Notes under the pieces: generated by a model
What the model saw: the letters and a program-made list of their open reading frames with translations, nothing else
Databases searched by the model: none
Told to the model about the DNA's origin: nothing
Assembly: GCA_003151985.1 (NCBI GenBank)
Contig: PLZC01000070.1
Location: forward strand, 239 to 44,206
Reading direction: 5' to 3'
Length of the DNA stretch: 43,968 nucleotides
DNA from: Acidobacteriaceae bacterium
Lineage (GTDB): Bacteria > Acidobacteriota > Terriglobia > Terriglobales > Acidobacteriaceae
Shown: positions 30,501-38,388 of the stretch, in pieces
Layout: each line of letters starts with the position of its first letter
How positions within the stretch are numbered: the first letter of the stretch is position 1
Position numbers and translations under genes: made by a program

Positions 30501-31293
30501 CCTCGTTCTGCATGTATTCAAACGCCGAGCCATGGATCTTGTTGGTGCCCGACTTGAGCACATAGACGATTGCTCCGCCGCCGGTCTGTGACAGCTCGGC
30601 GTCGGTGACGTTGGTTTGGAGTTGCATCTCCTGGAGGGCGTCCTGGCCCGGTGTAATGGCCTGTCCCTGGTTTCCCGCTGTGGCATTGGTGCCGTCGATG
30701 TAGACGGAGTTGGTGAAGGTTTCGCCGCCCGCGATCGACATCCAGTTTTGAGTTCCTGAGCTCCCGATAGAAGAAGCCCCGTTGGTCAAAGTAACGTTCG
30801 GAGCTGTGAGGGCCAGAAGGAACAGTGCATTCCGGCCGCCATTGGCGTTCAACGGCAGTGCCTCAATCGCCGTTGGTTCCAAGGTCATCGCTTCGGATTC
30901 GTTTTGCGCTTCTACTTCCGGTGTTCCGGTCACCGTCACGGTCTCCGACGCCGCGCCAACCTTCATTGCAATGTTCGCCGTGATCACCTGGCCCGCAACT
31001 GGCGAGATCCCGATCTGCGTGTAGGTCTTGAAACCGGCAAGGCTCACGTCGAGCCTATATTCACCCACGGGCAGGCCTGGGATCGTGTAAACCCCTTCCC
31101 CGTTCGTCGGGGTTGTGAAGACTGCATTGGTGCCGACATTTGTTGCTGTGACGGTAGCCCCGGGCAGAACGGCTCCTGCCGGGTCTTTCACTGTCCCCGT
31201 TATTGTTGCTCGATCGGTTTGGCTATGCGCCAGAATTCCAATCGACAAGAGAACGAACAGCAAACTGAACAATCTGTTTCTGGTTTGTCGCAT
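27538..31293 (-). CDS. Oar-like TonB-dependent outer-membrane receptor
   Basis: A 1251-residue protein from ATG 31293, chosen because GAGGAGGGG precedes it by about eight bases and a signal peptide follows (RLFSLLFVLLSIGILAHS). Residues 30-110 are a carboxypeptidase-regulatory-like beta domain (ITGTVKDPAGAVLPGATV). Then come a plug domain (LPLNANGGRNALFLLALTAP...) and a 22-strand-type barrel with many aromatic beta strands, ending QLAARFEW with a terminal aromatic residue as required for BAM insertion. No SusD-like lipoprotein gene accompanies it, typical of Acidobacteriota Oar-type receptors. It probably imports oligosaccharides released by the neighbouring enzymes, powered by TonB-ExbBD encoded elsewhere. 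A terminator follows, and a regulator gene is divergent. Confidence 0.92.
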   Translation of the reverse strand: MRQTRNRLFSLLFVLLSIGILAHSQTDRATITGTVKDPAGAVLPGATVTATNVGTNAVFTTPTNGEGVYTIPGLPVGEYRLDVSLAGFKTYTQIGISPVAGQVITANIAMKVGAASETVTVTGTPEVEAQNESEAMTLEPTAIEALPLNANGGRNALFLLALTAPNVTLTNGASSIGSSGTQNWMSIAGGETFTNSVYIDGTNATAGNQGQAITPGQDALQEMQLQTNVTDAELSQTGGGAIVYVLKSGTNKIHGSAFEYMQNEDFNANQWTNNYYRAQCAAGDTACLRQNGRQRFRFNDYGGSAGGPIWKNHTFVFGDYEYYGQSNLTTTPTGLTVPLPQMVTDSNGSYDLSPLLTMGANSGPVAGTTNPCTGAPYNYGEVYDPRTWNATLQCASPLPGNLVPDALVSGIGKNIASIYSKYLSQQAPVNRLIGGNFPSYSGASKFWKRRVDVKGDHNFSERHHISASYNLQTDENDSPLNFSSSIAGPWSGWFGQGDHSDMMARVVDNYTIKPTLINTFSASWNLNRSEQLPVNPVNADSYGFSTGQKIFPYVGMTGSNGVGFSAFGQNWNLHMNFNSYNAADSLMWQKGRHSVKFGWQWTAQQQNSSNYDLVNNDYSFSNQTYGATDPAVSNYVGNGFAEMLMGNVHSSNLYGANSYNPRQKYTAFFAQDDFKVNPKLTLNLGLRWDITMPGHMGNGAWENFDPHVVNPNWAPYGGAWVFSNGAGTTFEKNVPLDQFGPHLGAAYSITPKLVARVSYSLTYVPLGVFSSGADDYRPATQDPLNTATESLTPAGNAVGEKAIQWDTAYPKPVQPVHNSTATTFGDHTGGTEMYVDPDFLKLGRTHTFYAGVQWQLSKGMVLDTRYLGTFGRGLQDFGQGYDVSWPQWGAYHSLLKCPGAVATSAANPLGIGDMTGKTIGSAGDAAALSAQCGATVPFPYSGFSGPARAAIAPYPQLAVTGGKLEIAGNTAYTAASNYNSVVAELKIRNAHGLYVNWSYTLSKYTSNSTSVGWGAPTNFSNVWGSNRQSGNDNTMWVVTDDQRQLAKGYATYDLPLGLHQKWLNQSRAADYVVGGWSLAYYGAYGTGTPIGGIGSPYGLNYYFGGNQRAAFANGANANNIRNHFQKNFNPANTIAAGNSAFDPTIVQRSSSWYYNNDNFFGDTPRTFNKWRWNQFPAAENISVVKHFGIGKEGRYQAQLRAEFYDAFNRHYFNGPDTNPNSGTFGYVTGVSWAPNMQYSSRVGQLAARFEW

Positions 31294-31578
31294 CCCTGGA
31301 CCCCTCCTCAACCGCTTTTGGTTTGTGTTAATTGGTTGCATTTCGCACTATTTTCCCGCTCCGACCGATCCGCCTGCCGACAGTACTCTTGATCGAGCGC
31401 TTGCCGGTTTGCTTTCGGCCGCTACGGGAGCGTATCTTGATGATCGGAGCAAGGATGAGGATGAAACTCTGTTCTGGGAAGTTCCCTTGATGTTTCATAG
31501 AGTTAAGAAGACTTCCAGGGAACACGTTACGAAATCTAAGCGATTGACTATAAAAGTTTTAAGACGGTTGTTATCACT
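31294..31578. promoter_or_regulatory. Divergent promoter region, receptor (-) and regulator (+)
   Basis: 285 bases between two divergent genes. It includes a perfect inverted repeat GGGAAGTTCCC (31476-31486) and a further half-site GGGAAC (31518-31523). A TTGACT hexamer at 31544 is close to the regulator start, but no good -10 is placed properly. The regulator ATG has no Shine-Dalgarno just upstream, so it may be leaderless or weakly translated. Confidence 0.5.
31476..31486. promoter_or_regulatory. GGGAAGTTCCC inverted repeat, candidate operator
   Basis: Perfect 5-1-5 palindrome about 90 bases before the regulator ATG and 185 before the receptor start; a third half-site lies at 31518-31523, 42 bases from the first. 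Binding by the adjacent winged-helix regulator is a guess. Confidence 0.35.
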
Positions 31579-32865
31579 ATGTTAAATGCGCCCCGGCCGC
31601 GAAGTGAAAACGGCGAATCCGTGGACTCAGACGTTTGCCTCGCCGGGGTTGAGCGTTTGGTGAATAGCCGGCTTCTGTCGGGTTCCGATGCGCTCTGCAA
31701 GCTTCTTCAGTTCCTGGCTCACCACACACTCAATTCGCCTTCGGAACACGTAAAGGAGTATGAGATCGCGACACAGGTCTTCGGTCGGCGGTCCGATTTC
31801 GACCCGCAGGCTGACTCCGGGGTTCGCGTCCAGATGGGGCGTTTGCGCACCAAGCTCGCGGAATACTACCAAACAGTTGGCATCGATGACCCAATTCAAG
31901 TAGACCTGCCCAAGGGCAGTTATTCTCTCACGTTTCGGCAAAGAGTCATTGAGCCAAACCTAAACTTAGTGGAAATGAATGCGCCACCCCCCTTTGAGAA
32001 ACCGGCTGAAACGAGGGGTAGAGGTGCTTTGACCATCGCCATTGCAGCGCTTGCCGGCGCCCTCTTGATCGTCGCGATCCTCGTCTACATTTCACTTCGC
32101 CGGCCATCTGGGCTCGACGGTTCGAGCGGCCAGGCAACTCAAGCTCCATCTGCTGCGCTTAAGACCTTTTGGGGACCATTTCTCCAGGGTTCGCAATCGC
32201 CGTTTGTTGTCTTCAGTAATGCGCTGTTTGTCGGGAACGCTGTCACAGGTATGCGATATTTCGACCCTGCCCGCGATTCCCGCGATCAAATCTCACAGCA
32301 TTACACCGGCGTCGGCGAAGTAATGGGGGTGGAGGAACTCGAGGGTCTGTTCCTGCACATGGGACGGCAATTTGAAGTTAAAAGAGGCGGGTTGTTCACT
32401 TTCGACGATGCCCGCAAAAGTAACCTGATTTTCGTGGGTTCTCCAACAGAGAATCTTACGCTGGATGAAATTCCGAACACCAGTGGATTTGTCTTCAGAC
32501 AACTGCAAGTGGGAAAGAATGACCGGGTTCAGGGGGTGGTCGATTTGCGGCCACGGCCCGGCGAGAGTGCTACATATCTGCCTACACCTGGGTCGAAACC
32601 ACTGCAAGTCGATTACTCCGTCATCACCTTAGCACATGGCCTCGATCATTCCCGATGGACGCTTATTCTCGCCGGGGCCTCAACGGTTGGCACCCAAGCC
32701 GCCGTCGACTACACCTGCGATCCGGACTCGATTCAAGATCTCCTTCACCGGCTGAGTATACCTCTCGGCTCAGGGATGAAATCCTTTGAAGCGTTGCTGC
32801 GGGTCAAGGTCGCAAACGACGTCCCTCTCACCGTTGAATTGGTAAAAATCCGAAGCACAGAGTGA
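31579..32865 (+). CDS. Membrane-anchored winged-helix transcription regulator
   Basis: A 428-residue protein. Residues about 20-120 form a DNA-binding domain of the winged-helix type common in Acidobacteriota regulators (LLQFLAHHTLNSPSEHVKEY; RVQMGRLRTKLAEYY; VDLPKGSYSLTF). One transmembrane helix follows (about 150-172, ALTIAIAALAGALLIVAILV), with Arg-rich DNA-side flanks. The remaining 250 residues would be periplasmic and have no recognised domain. The layout is that of CadC/ToxR-type one-component regulators: sense outside, bind DNA inside. Being divergent from the TonB receptor, it is the obvious local regulator of the locus. No Shine-Dalgarno stands before the ATG; a GTG at 31621 is an alternative start. 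Confidence 0.8.
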   Translation: MLNAPRPRSENGESVDSDVCLAGVERLVNSRLLSGSDALCKLLQFLAHHTLNSPSEHVKEYEIATQVFGRRSDFDPQADSGVRVQMGRLRTKLAEYYQTVGIDDPIQVDLPKGSYSLTFRQRVIEPNLNLVEMNAPPPFEKPAETRGRGALTIAIAALAGALLIVAILVYISLRRPSGLDGSSGQATQAPSAALKTFWGPFLQGSQSPFVVFSNALFVGNAVTGMRYFDPARDSRDQISQHYTGVGEVMGVEELEGLFLHMGRQFEVKRGGLFTFDDARKSNLIFVGSPTENLTLDEIPNTSGFVFRQLQVGKNDRVQGVVDLRPRPGESATYLPTPGSKPLQVDYSVITLAHGLDHSRWTLILAGASTVGTQAAVDYTCDPDSIQDLLHRLSIPLGSGMKSFEALLRVKVANDVPLTVELVKIRSTE

Positions 32866-33040
32866 TTTGTCCGAGGAAGTGCGAGGCCCAACGTTGCTGA
32901 AGGACGTTGACTGCTGCCCGTTTGCACGACAATTGCCAAAGCGCACATTTCCACCAATTCAGCTATGAAGACCAAAGTTTCACCCGAGTGGCTTTAGAAT
33001 TCAAGGCAGCCCGATATTGTTTGAAGGACGGGAGTAAGTC

Positions 33041-34141
33041 ATGCCTTGTGCAAAGATCCTTGCGTTTACCGGCCGTTACGCAAACTACGGCGCAGCCGAC
33101 ACTTGGTATCCAACCTGGGCAGGGAACGGAAACTTGTACTCTCCCTGGACGGATGGAAAAGTGAACGGTGTCGAGGCTGCATCGTGGAAGGGCCCCAAAG
33201 CTACCACAGGTTACGTCACGATCCTGGGCGACGATCCGTTGCACCTGTCGTTAGTCGATGCGGCAAGTTATCCTGACGACCCAACTCCCTGCGGAGGGCG
33301 GTACCCGTCGGGCAGTTTGATCTACAAAGGTATTTGGTACTACGGCACTTACTGCCTCTACCAAACGCCCGGCAAGAACTTGAACTGGGATATTCTTGGT
33401 CCTTTCGTTGGGTTTCGGTATTCAAGTGACTATGGCAAGACCTGGCACGGTACGACCCACACGCCCGCTCATCCTCTCTTTTCCGAGTCTGCGCAGATCG
33501 GCGGAAAGATCAAAATGGGTGTCCCGCATTTCGTTGACTTCGGGCGAAATATGCAGAACTCGCCCGACGGAAAAGCCTACCTGGTAGCTCAGGGTTCCTC
33601 AGACGCTATCGCGCCGGCACGCGAGCCCGATCTGAGCTGGATTACAGCCAATCAGGTTTATCTCGCGCGGGTGAAGCCGTCGATCCGCAATATGGACAGG
33701 GCGGGCGCATATGAATTCTTCGGTGGCTACAACCTGAAGGGACAAGCAATTTGGACAAAAGACTTCCGCCGGATTCAGCCCTTGCTGACTTGGAAAGGCA
33801 GAATGGGAAATGTGGCAGTCACTTACGATGCGCCGCTGAAGAAGTACCTGATGGCCGTCACCGATGGCGGAAACACCGTTTCCAAATTTAACACCTTCAT
33901 CCTTGAAAGTAGTTACCTCACTGGTCCTTGGGCACTCGTAACGTATATGAGGAACTTTGGGGAGCAAGGATATTTTGTGAACTTCCCGTCCAAGTTCATA
34001 AGCGCGGACGGCCGGACTGCTTGGCTGTCCTATTCGGCGAACTTTACTAACTCCTACCTTCATACCGGCTATAAGTCAGACCCGGTGGGCGGGGGATATT
34101 GTTGGACGCTGCAGGAAGCTTTAGTTGAAGCCAGGAAATAG
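33041..34141 (+). CDS. Beta-propeller-like protein (DUF4185-like), apparently lacking an export signal
   Basis: A 366-residue protein; GGGAG lies six bases before ATG 33041 and an in-frame stop sits just upstream, so the start is firm. The sequence is rich in aromatic beta strands and begins almost directly with the conserved block FTGRYANYGAADTWYPTWA followed by GNLYSPWTDG, resembling five-bladed propeller proteins annotated as DUF4185 or glycosidase-like. Relatives I recall have a longer N-terminus with a signal peptide; none is seen here, so the gene may have lost its 5' end or works in the cytoplasm. No catalytic residues can be assigned. It lies 14 bases before GH127, so a shared arabinoside function is likely. 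Confidence 0.6.
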   Translation: MPCAKILAFTGRYANYGAADTWYPTWAGNGNLYSPWTDGKVNGVEAASWKGPKATTGYVTILGDDPLHLSLVDAASYPDDPTPCGGRYPSGSLIYKGIWYYGTYCLYQTPGKNLNWDILGPFVGFRYSSDYGKTWHGTTHTPAHPLFSESAQIGGKIKMGVPHFVDFGRNMQNSPDGKAYLVAQGSSDAIAPAREPDLSWITANQVYLARVKPSIRNMDRAGAYEFFGGYNLKGQAIWTKDFRRIQPLLTWKGRMGNVAVTYDAPLKKYLMAVTDGGNTVSKFNTFILESSYLTGPWALVTYMRNFGEQGYFVNFPSKFISADGRTAWLSYSANFTNSYLHTGYKSDPVGGGYCWTLQEALVEARK

Positions 34142-34155
34142 CGAGGACGATATCC

Positions 34156-36213
34156 ATGTCACACCTTACAAATCGCCGGAAGTTTCTGCAAAACTCCACC
34201 GCAGTCTGCGGAGGCCTTTTGTTGGGCCCTCATGTGAAATCGGCCGAACAGCTTGCCGCTCATCTCGACACTCCCCGCAAGGCATCGGCCCCGGTTCAAT
34301 CAACGCACGAGAGAAACCCCGCTTCTCTTTCCGCTCTTCTTCCCGGCGCCGTCGAGCCTCGGGGATGGCTGAAATCCTGGGCCATATCTGCTGCCAATGG
34401 CATCACCGGCCATCTTGACGAGTACAACGGAACTTTCCACGAGGCCTGGAAAGGACACGGTTTTTCCGCATTAGGCGCAAACGCCGATGGGACTGGATGG
34501 CCGTTGGAGCAATGCAGCTATTGGCTCGACGGCGCCATTCGCCTTGGCTATATGCTGAAGGATGCGAACCTTATCCAGAAAGCTTCGGCAAGATTGGATC
34601 GCGTAGTCAATGGTGTCTTACAGGGCGGTGAGTCTTTTATCTATTGGCGTCCGGTTTCCGCTGTCAGTGATCCGTTCAACAGTTGGGCCCATTCCCACAT
34701 GGGCCGCGCACTCGTGGCCTATTATCTTGGCTCAGGCAATAGGAAAGTACTGGAAGCGCTTGTAAAGGTCTACAAGACCTATCCATTGGATGACCTTCCG
34801 GCAACTTTTTATCGTGTATCCGGCGCCGTCAACCTGGACGCCATGTCGGATACTTACAGGATAAGTGGAGACCGGCAAATCCTCGATAACATGATCGCTT
34901 TCGCTGGGAGACAGTCTTACCTGGAAACAGCCCGGGCATGGGCAGGCGGCCAAATTGAACCCGGGCATAACGTCATCTTCTATGAACATATCCGAACGCC
35001 TGCCCTACTCTCTTCATGGATTGATTCGCAGCACAACTTGTCCGCATCGATTGCCGCCTTGGAGTGGAATGACACAAACAACCTCCTTCCCATGGGAGTA
35101 AGTTCCGGCGAAGAGTATCACGCCGGCATCGGCGCCACCCGGAACGTGGAAACTTGCGACGTTGCCGCATCCTTGTGGACCAACCTCTGCCTTGCCAAGT
35201 GCACAGCAAGCCCCGGATATCTCGATCGTATGGAACAAATATTCCTTAACGCCGGCCCGGCGCCTGTAAGTCAGGACTTCAAAACCATGTCCTATTATCA
35301 GCGGCCAAATAGATACAGCCGGACGCTTCCCGGTGAAGAGCCGGCAAACCCCGGAAAAGGGTCGTACCAATTCACAGAGATCGGCGACCCGGTCCTTTGC
35401 TGCGTCGGCAACCTGAACCGGATCATCCCGAATTATGTGATGCACATGTGGATGGCGACGCCTGACGGCGGCCTGGCAGCGACGTTATACGGCCCTTCCC
35501 GCTTGACCACGACAGTCAATGGTAGCGTAAGTGTGGTTATCGAAACCACCACTGCCTATCCGTTTGAAGAGACAATTGAGATCATTTTGAAGCCGGAGCG
35601 CGAAGTTAGATTCCCGCTATATCTCCGCATCCCTTCCTGGGTTGAAGGGCCTGAGATATCCGTCAATGGCAGGCCGCACGCTGCGAACCAACAGTCGAGC
35701 CAATTTCAATCGGTGGTGCGTGATTGGCAACATGGCGATCGGATTCGTCTTCACTTTCCGATGCGGGTTCGAGTGCTTAAGAGAAATGAGACACCGTATC
35801 CCCAGATCCCCTATTTCAAAAACAGCCGGGGAATCGCTCGGCTGAAGGACATTCACAATCCTTACGCCTCTGTCTTCTATGGGCCTCTCCTGTTTTCGTT
35901 GCCGATCCCGGAGCAATCGCCGAACGAAGAGGTGGCTGGTTTCAAGTCGAATTATGCTATCAATGTAAGCACCGGCAAACCAGATGCGAGCGAGGCCGGG
36001 ATCGATCGGGCAGCAGGCTACTCGTACGATCAGTGGAAGTGGAATCTCTCGACACCGATTTCTCTCCGAATCAACGCTCAGGAGATCGCGTGGACGCCCA
36101 CAGAGTTACAGCCGCTCCCGGAAAGAGTGATGACCGGCACTCCGACGAAGATCATCCTTGTGCCATATGGCTGCACTAAGTTCGGCATTTCCATGTTTCC
36201 TCGGTCTTCATAG
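34156..36213 (+). CDS. Tat-exported GH127 beta-L-arabinofuranosidase
   Basis: A 685-residue protein. The leader NRRKFLQNSTAVCGGLLLGP is Tat-type. An (alpha/alpha)6 barrel is followed by beta-sandwich domains. The GH127 catalytic set is present: Glu332 and Cys334 in VETCDVA, and Cys415-Cys416 in LCCVGN, matching the Glu338, Cys340, Cys417 and Cys418 pattern of the Bifidobacterium enzyme HypBA1, where these residues bind zinc and one Cys is the nucleophile. It should release beta-L-arabinofuranose, found on hydroxyproline-rich plant glycoproteins. It forms an operon with the propeller gene 14 bases upstream. Confidence 0.9.
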   Translation: MSHLTNRRKFLQNSTAVCGGLLLGPHVKSAEQLAAHLDTPRKASAPVQSTHERNPASLSALLPGAVEPRGWLKSWAISAANGITGHLDEYNGTFHEAWKGHGFSALGANADGTGWPLEQCSYWLDGAIRLGYMLKDANLIQKASARLDRVVNGVLQGGESFIYWRPVSAVSDPFNSWAHSHMGRALVAYYLGSGNRKVLEALVKVYKTYPLDDLPATFYRVSGAVNLDAMSDTYRISGDRQILDNMIAFAGRQSYLETARAWAGGQIEPGHNVIFYEHIRTPALLSSWIDSQHNLSASIAALEWNDTNNLLPMGVSSGEEYHAGIGATRNVETCDVAASLWTNLCLAKCTASPGYLDRMEQIFLNAGPAPVSQDFKTMSYYQRPNRYSRTLPGEEPANPGKGSYQFTEIGDPVLCCVGNLNRIIPNYVMHMWMATPDGGLAATLYGPSRLTTTVNGSVSVVIETTTAYPFEETIEIILKPEREVRFPLYLRIPSWVEGPEISVNGRPHAANQQSSQFQSVVRDWQHGDRIRLHFPMRVRVLKRNETPYPQIPYFKNSRGIARLKDIHNPYASVFYGPLLFSLPIPEQSPNEEVAGFKSNYAINVSTGKPDASEAGIDRAAGYSYDQWKWNLSTPISLRINAQEIAWTPTELQPLPERVMTGTPTKIILVPYGCTKFGISMFPRSS

Positions 36214-36249
36214 GTGGGGTTCGAAGAAGTCGCTGGCAATATCCACCTT

Positions 36250-37215
36250 TCATGCAGTTTCAAGGGCAACATGCGAATCGAAAGTGCCTTGGCATCGCGC
36301 CAACTTTTGCAGGTGGCGATCCACCTCATCGCGATATGGGTAGGAGTCGATCGTCTCCCGACGCGTTGTAGATAGGGAACCTGCCACCACTCCCATCCGG
36401 ATCGCTTCCGGCAGCGGGAGACCTTCGCTCAGGCCCACAGCCAGGCCTGCATTGAAGGCGTCCCCGGCGCCAACCGCATCGACCACCGCCACCGGGACAG
36501 CCGGAAATTCGCCCAATCCATCCGGCCACACCCACAAGGCCCCGCGCCCACCAAGCGTGATGACCACATTCTGCGCTCCAAGTCTCAGCAGCCCCTCTCC
36601 TAGTTCTGCGGTGTCTCGCTTATCGTCCGGTGCGAGCCCCAGGCAAATTCGCGCTTCGGTTTCGTTCGGGGTCAGTACAAATACGGAACTCAAGTCGCAC
36701 CCCCGCAGATCGCATGCGGGAGCCGGATTCAAGATGGTGCGCTTTCCCTGTAACGCCGCCATTCGCGCGCCGGCCAGAGCGGTCTCAAGCGGAATCTCCA
36801 AAGGTGAAAGCGTCACGTCCGCGCCATCAATCGCTTCTCGCCGCGCAATCAAATCTTCCGGCGTGAAACTGCCGTTCGCGCCAATGTCGATGAGAATCGC
36901 GTTCGATCCATTCCTGCCGCAAATGATGAATCCCACCGCAGTCGGCAGTCGATCGGAGTAGAGAACAGCTTTAGTGCTCACGCGTTCCCGCCTCAGCAGC
37001 TCGACGAAATTGTCACCCGCGGTATCACGCCCCACTTTGCCGAAAAATGTAGTATCGGCCCCCAGCCTGGAGGCGCAGCATGCCATGTTGGAGCCCTTCC
37101 CGCCATGCGTAACATGGTAGTTTCCGCCGGTCAACGTTTCGCCTTCCAGGGGTATCCGTTCGGTGTCGATTACCTGCGCAACAATGTAACTGCCGATAAC
37201 TGTGACCTTTCCCAT
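36250..37215 (-). CDS. rbsK: PfkB-family sugar kinase (ribokinase-like)
   Basis: A 321-residue cytoplasmic protein of normal length for ribokinases. N-terminal substrate motif GGKGSNMACCASRLGA (about 38-53), ATP/anion-hole motif DAVGAGDAFNAGLA with catalytic Asp252, and NPAPACDL, TPNETEA typical of ribokinase. It probably phosphorylates a pentose or a deoxy-sugar released by the locus; ribose itself is not proven. The gene starts 6 bases after the UroD-like stop codon, with GGAGG inside the end of that gene, so the two are co-translated. It is convergent with GH127. Confidence 0.88.
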   Translation of the reverse strand: MGKVTVIGSYIVAQVIDTERIPLEGETLTGGNYHVTHGGKGSNMACCASRLGADTTFFGKVGRDTAGDNFVELLRRERVSTKAVLYSDRLPTAVGFIICGRNGSNAILIDIGANGSFTPEDLIARREAIDGADVTLSPLEIPLETALAGARMAALQGKRTILNPAPACDLRGCDLSSVFVLTPNETEARICLGLAPDDKRDTAELGEGLLRLGAQNVVITLGGRGALWVWPDGLGEFPAVPVAVVDAVGAGDAFNAGLAVGLSEGLPLPEAIRMGVVAGSLSTTRRETIDSYPYRDEVDRHLQKLARCQGTFDSHVALETA

Positions 37216-37221
37216 ATGCGT

Positions 37222-38352
37222 CTATTCGACCTCCAGCATGGCAAGTACATTGGCTACCGGCGTGTCTGCTTGAATGTGATGCGAACCCGCGCGTATGTAT
37301 CCACCTTCGCTGCCCAGGATGCGCGACACTTCCGCCACCCGCGCTCGCACCTGTGCCGCGGTGGCGTTCGGCAGAAACTGTTGCACGTCCACGCCGCCGT
37401 GAAGCACAATGCGCCTGCCGAACTCGGCGGCCAATCGCTCCGGCTCCATGTTGCGTGCCGTTGGCTGGACGGGATTGAGAATAGCCAGCCCCATATCAAT
37501 CCAACGCGGGATCAAGCGGTACACAGACCCGCAAGAATGAAGCATCGCCGGCTTGCCAAATTCCGCGGCCGCTTCAATCAGAGCGGCATGATGCGGCTGC
37601 AGATACTTCTCATAGAGTTTCGGGCTGATAAGAAGAGACTCCTGCGAGGCCACATCGTCGTAGAAATACACAATGTCGATGAGATCGCCGGCTGTGCGCA
37701 ACACGGTGCGCAGGTTCTCCAGGTGAACCTCGGCGATTCTCTCCATGATGTAAACGGGATTCTCCGGCGCCGATGCCAAGTCAGCCAGGAAGCGTTCAAA
37801 TCCGTAGAGAGACCATGCGGTTTCAAGAACCGAGCCAACTCGGTATCGGATGCTGTAGACCGCCGTACGGTTCAGTTCTTCGATCGTCTCGCGAAGCGTC
37901 GAGAAGTCCCACCACGCGGGCTCAGGCCAGCGGTGCGCGCGCAGAGCATCGAGCGTAGGAGCAGACCCAAGGGTAAAGCTCGCAAATTCGTCGAATTCAG
38001 CGCCACCTGCTACTACTCTTCTGCGGTGTGCGCCCCAGATGTCACGATTGCTTCCGTCCGCCAGCACGCCGCGCCACATCCCGCCCGTCGAGGAGCGCTC
38101 GTGCGACGCGTCCAGATTAACGCCATCCTCTGCAACATCCGGATGCCGGCAAAACATGTCGTAGGAGACCACGCGGCAATCCACATCCAGCCGCTCCAGA
38201 ATCTCGCTACGGGATTCGGTGCCGAAGTGTTTGCCCAATCGATTCCATACCTCCGGGACGGCTGCAAAGTCGCGCGGCGTCCGTGTGGGCTTGCGAAAGG
38301 CTATAGCTTCGGTCACCCGGTCCCGATGCGTCGTGTCGAGATTCAATAACAT
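37222..38352 (-). CDS. Uroporphyrinogen-decarboxylase-family protein (MtaA/UroD-like)
   Basis: A 376-residue protein from ATG 38352, seven bases after GGAGG (a TTG two codons earlier is also open). It has the UroD/MtaA TIM-barrel pattern: IRYRVGSVLETAWSLYGFE, DIVYFYDDVASQESLLISP, the H-x-C box MLHSCGSVYRLIPRWIDMG, and HGGVDVQQFLP. Real heme-pathway HemE has a different Arg-rich N-terminus, absent here. H-x-C is the zinc-ligand motif of MtaA-type corrinoid methyltransferases. Members lying in sugar clusters have no established function. Here it lies between GH43 and a sugar kinase on one transcript, so a catabolic role is likely. Confidence 0.8.
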   Translation of the reverse strand: MLLNLDTTHRDRVTEAIAFRKPTRTPRDFAAVPEVWNRLGKHFGTESRSEILERLDVDCRVVSYDMFCRHPDVAEDGVNLDASHERSSTGGMWRGVLADGSNRDIWGAHRRRVVAGGAEFDEFASFTLGSAPTLDALRAHRWPEPAWWDFSTLRETIEELNRTAVYSIRYRVGSVLETAWSLYGFERFLADLASAPENPVYIMERIAEVHLENLRTVLRTAGDLIDIVYFYDDVASQESLLISPKLYEKYLQPHHAALIEAAAEFGKPAMLHSCGSVYRLIPRWIDMGLAILNPVQPTARNMEPERLAAEFGRRIVLHGGVDVQQFLPNATAAQVRARVAEVSRILGSEGGYIRAGSHHIQADTPVANVLAMLEVE

Positions 38353-38388
38353 TGGCAAACCTCCAACGAAGGGCGCAATCTAAGGGGC

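Noticed and set aside
27538-36213. Search for a SusD-like lipoprotein near the TonB receptor
   Set aside because: No gene here has a SusD/RagB pattern (lipobox plus TPR-like SusD fold); the exported proteins nearby are all enzyme, propeller or regulator types.
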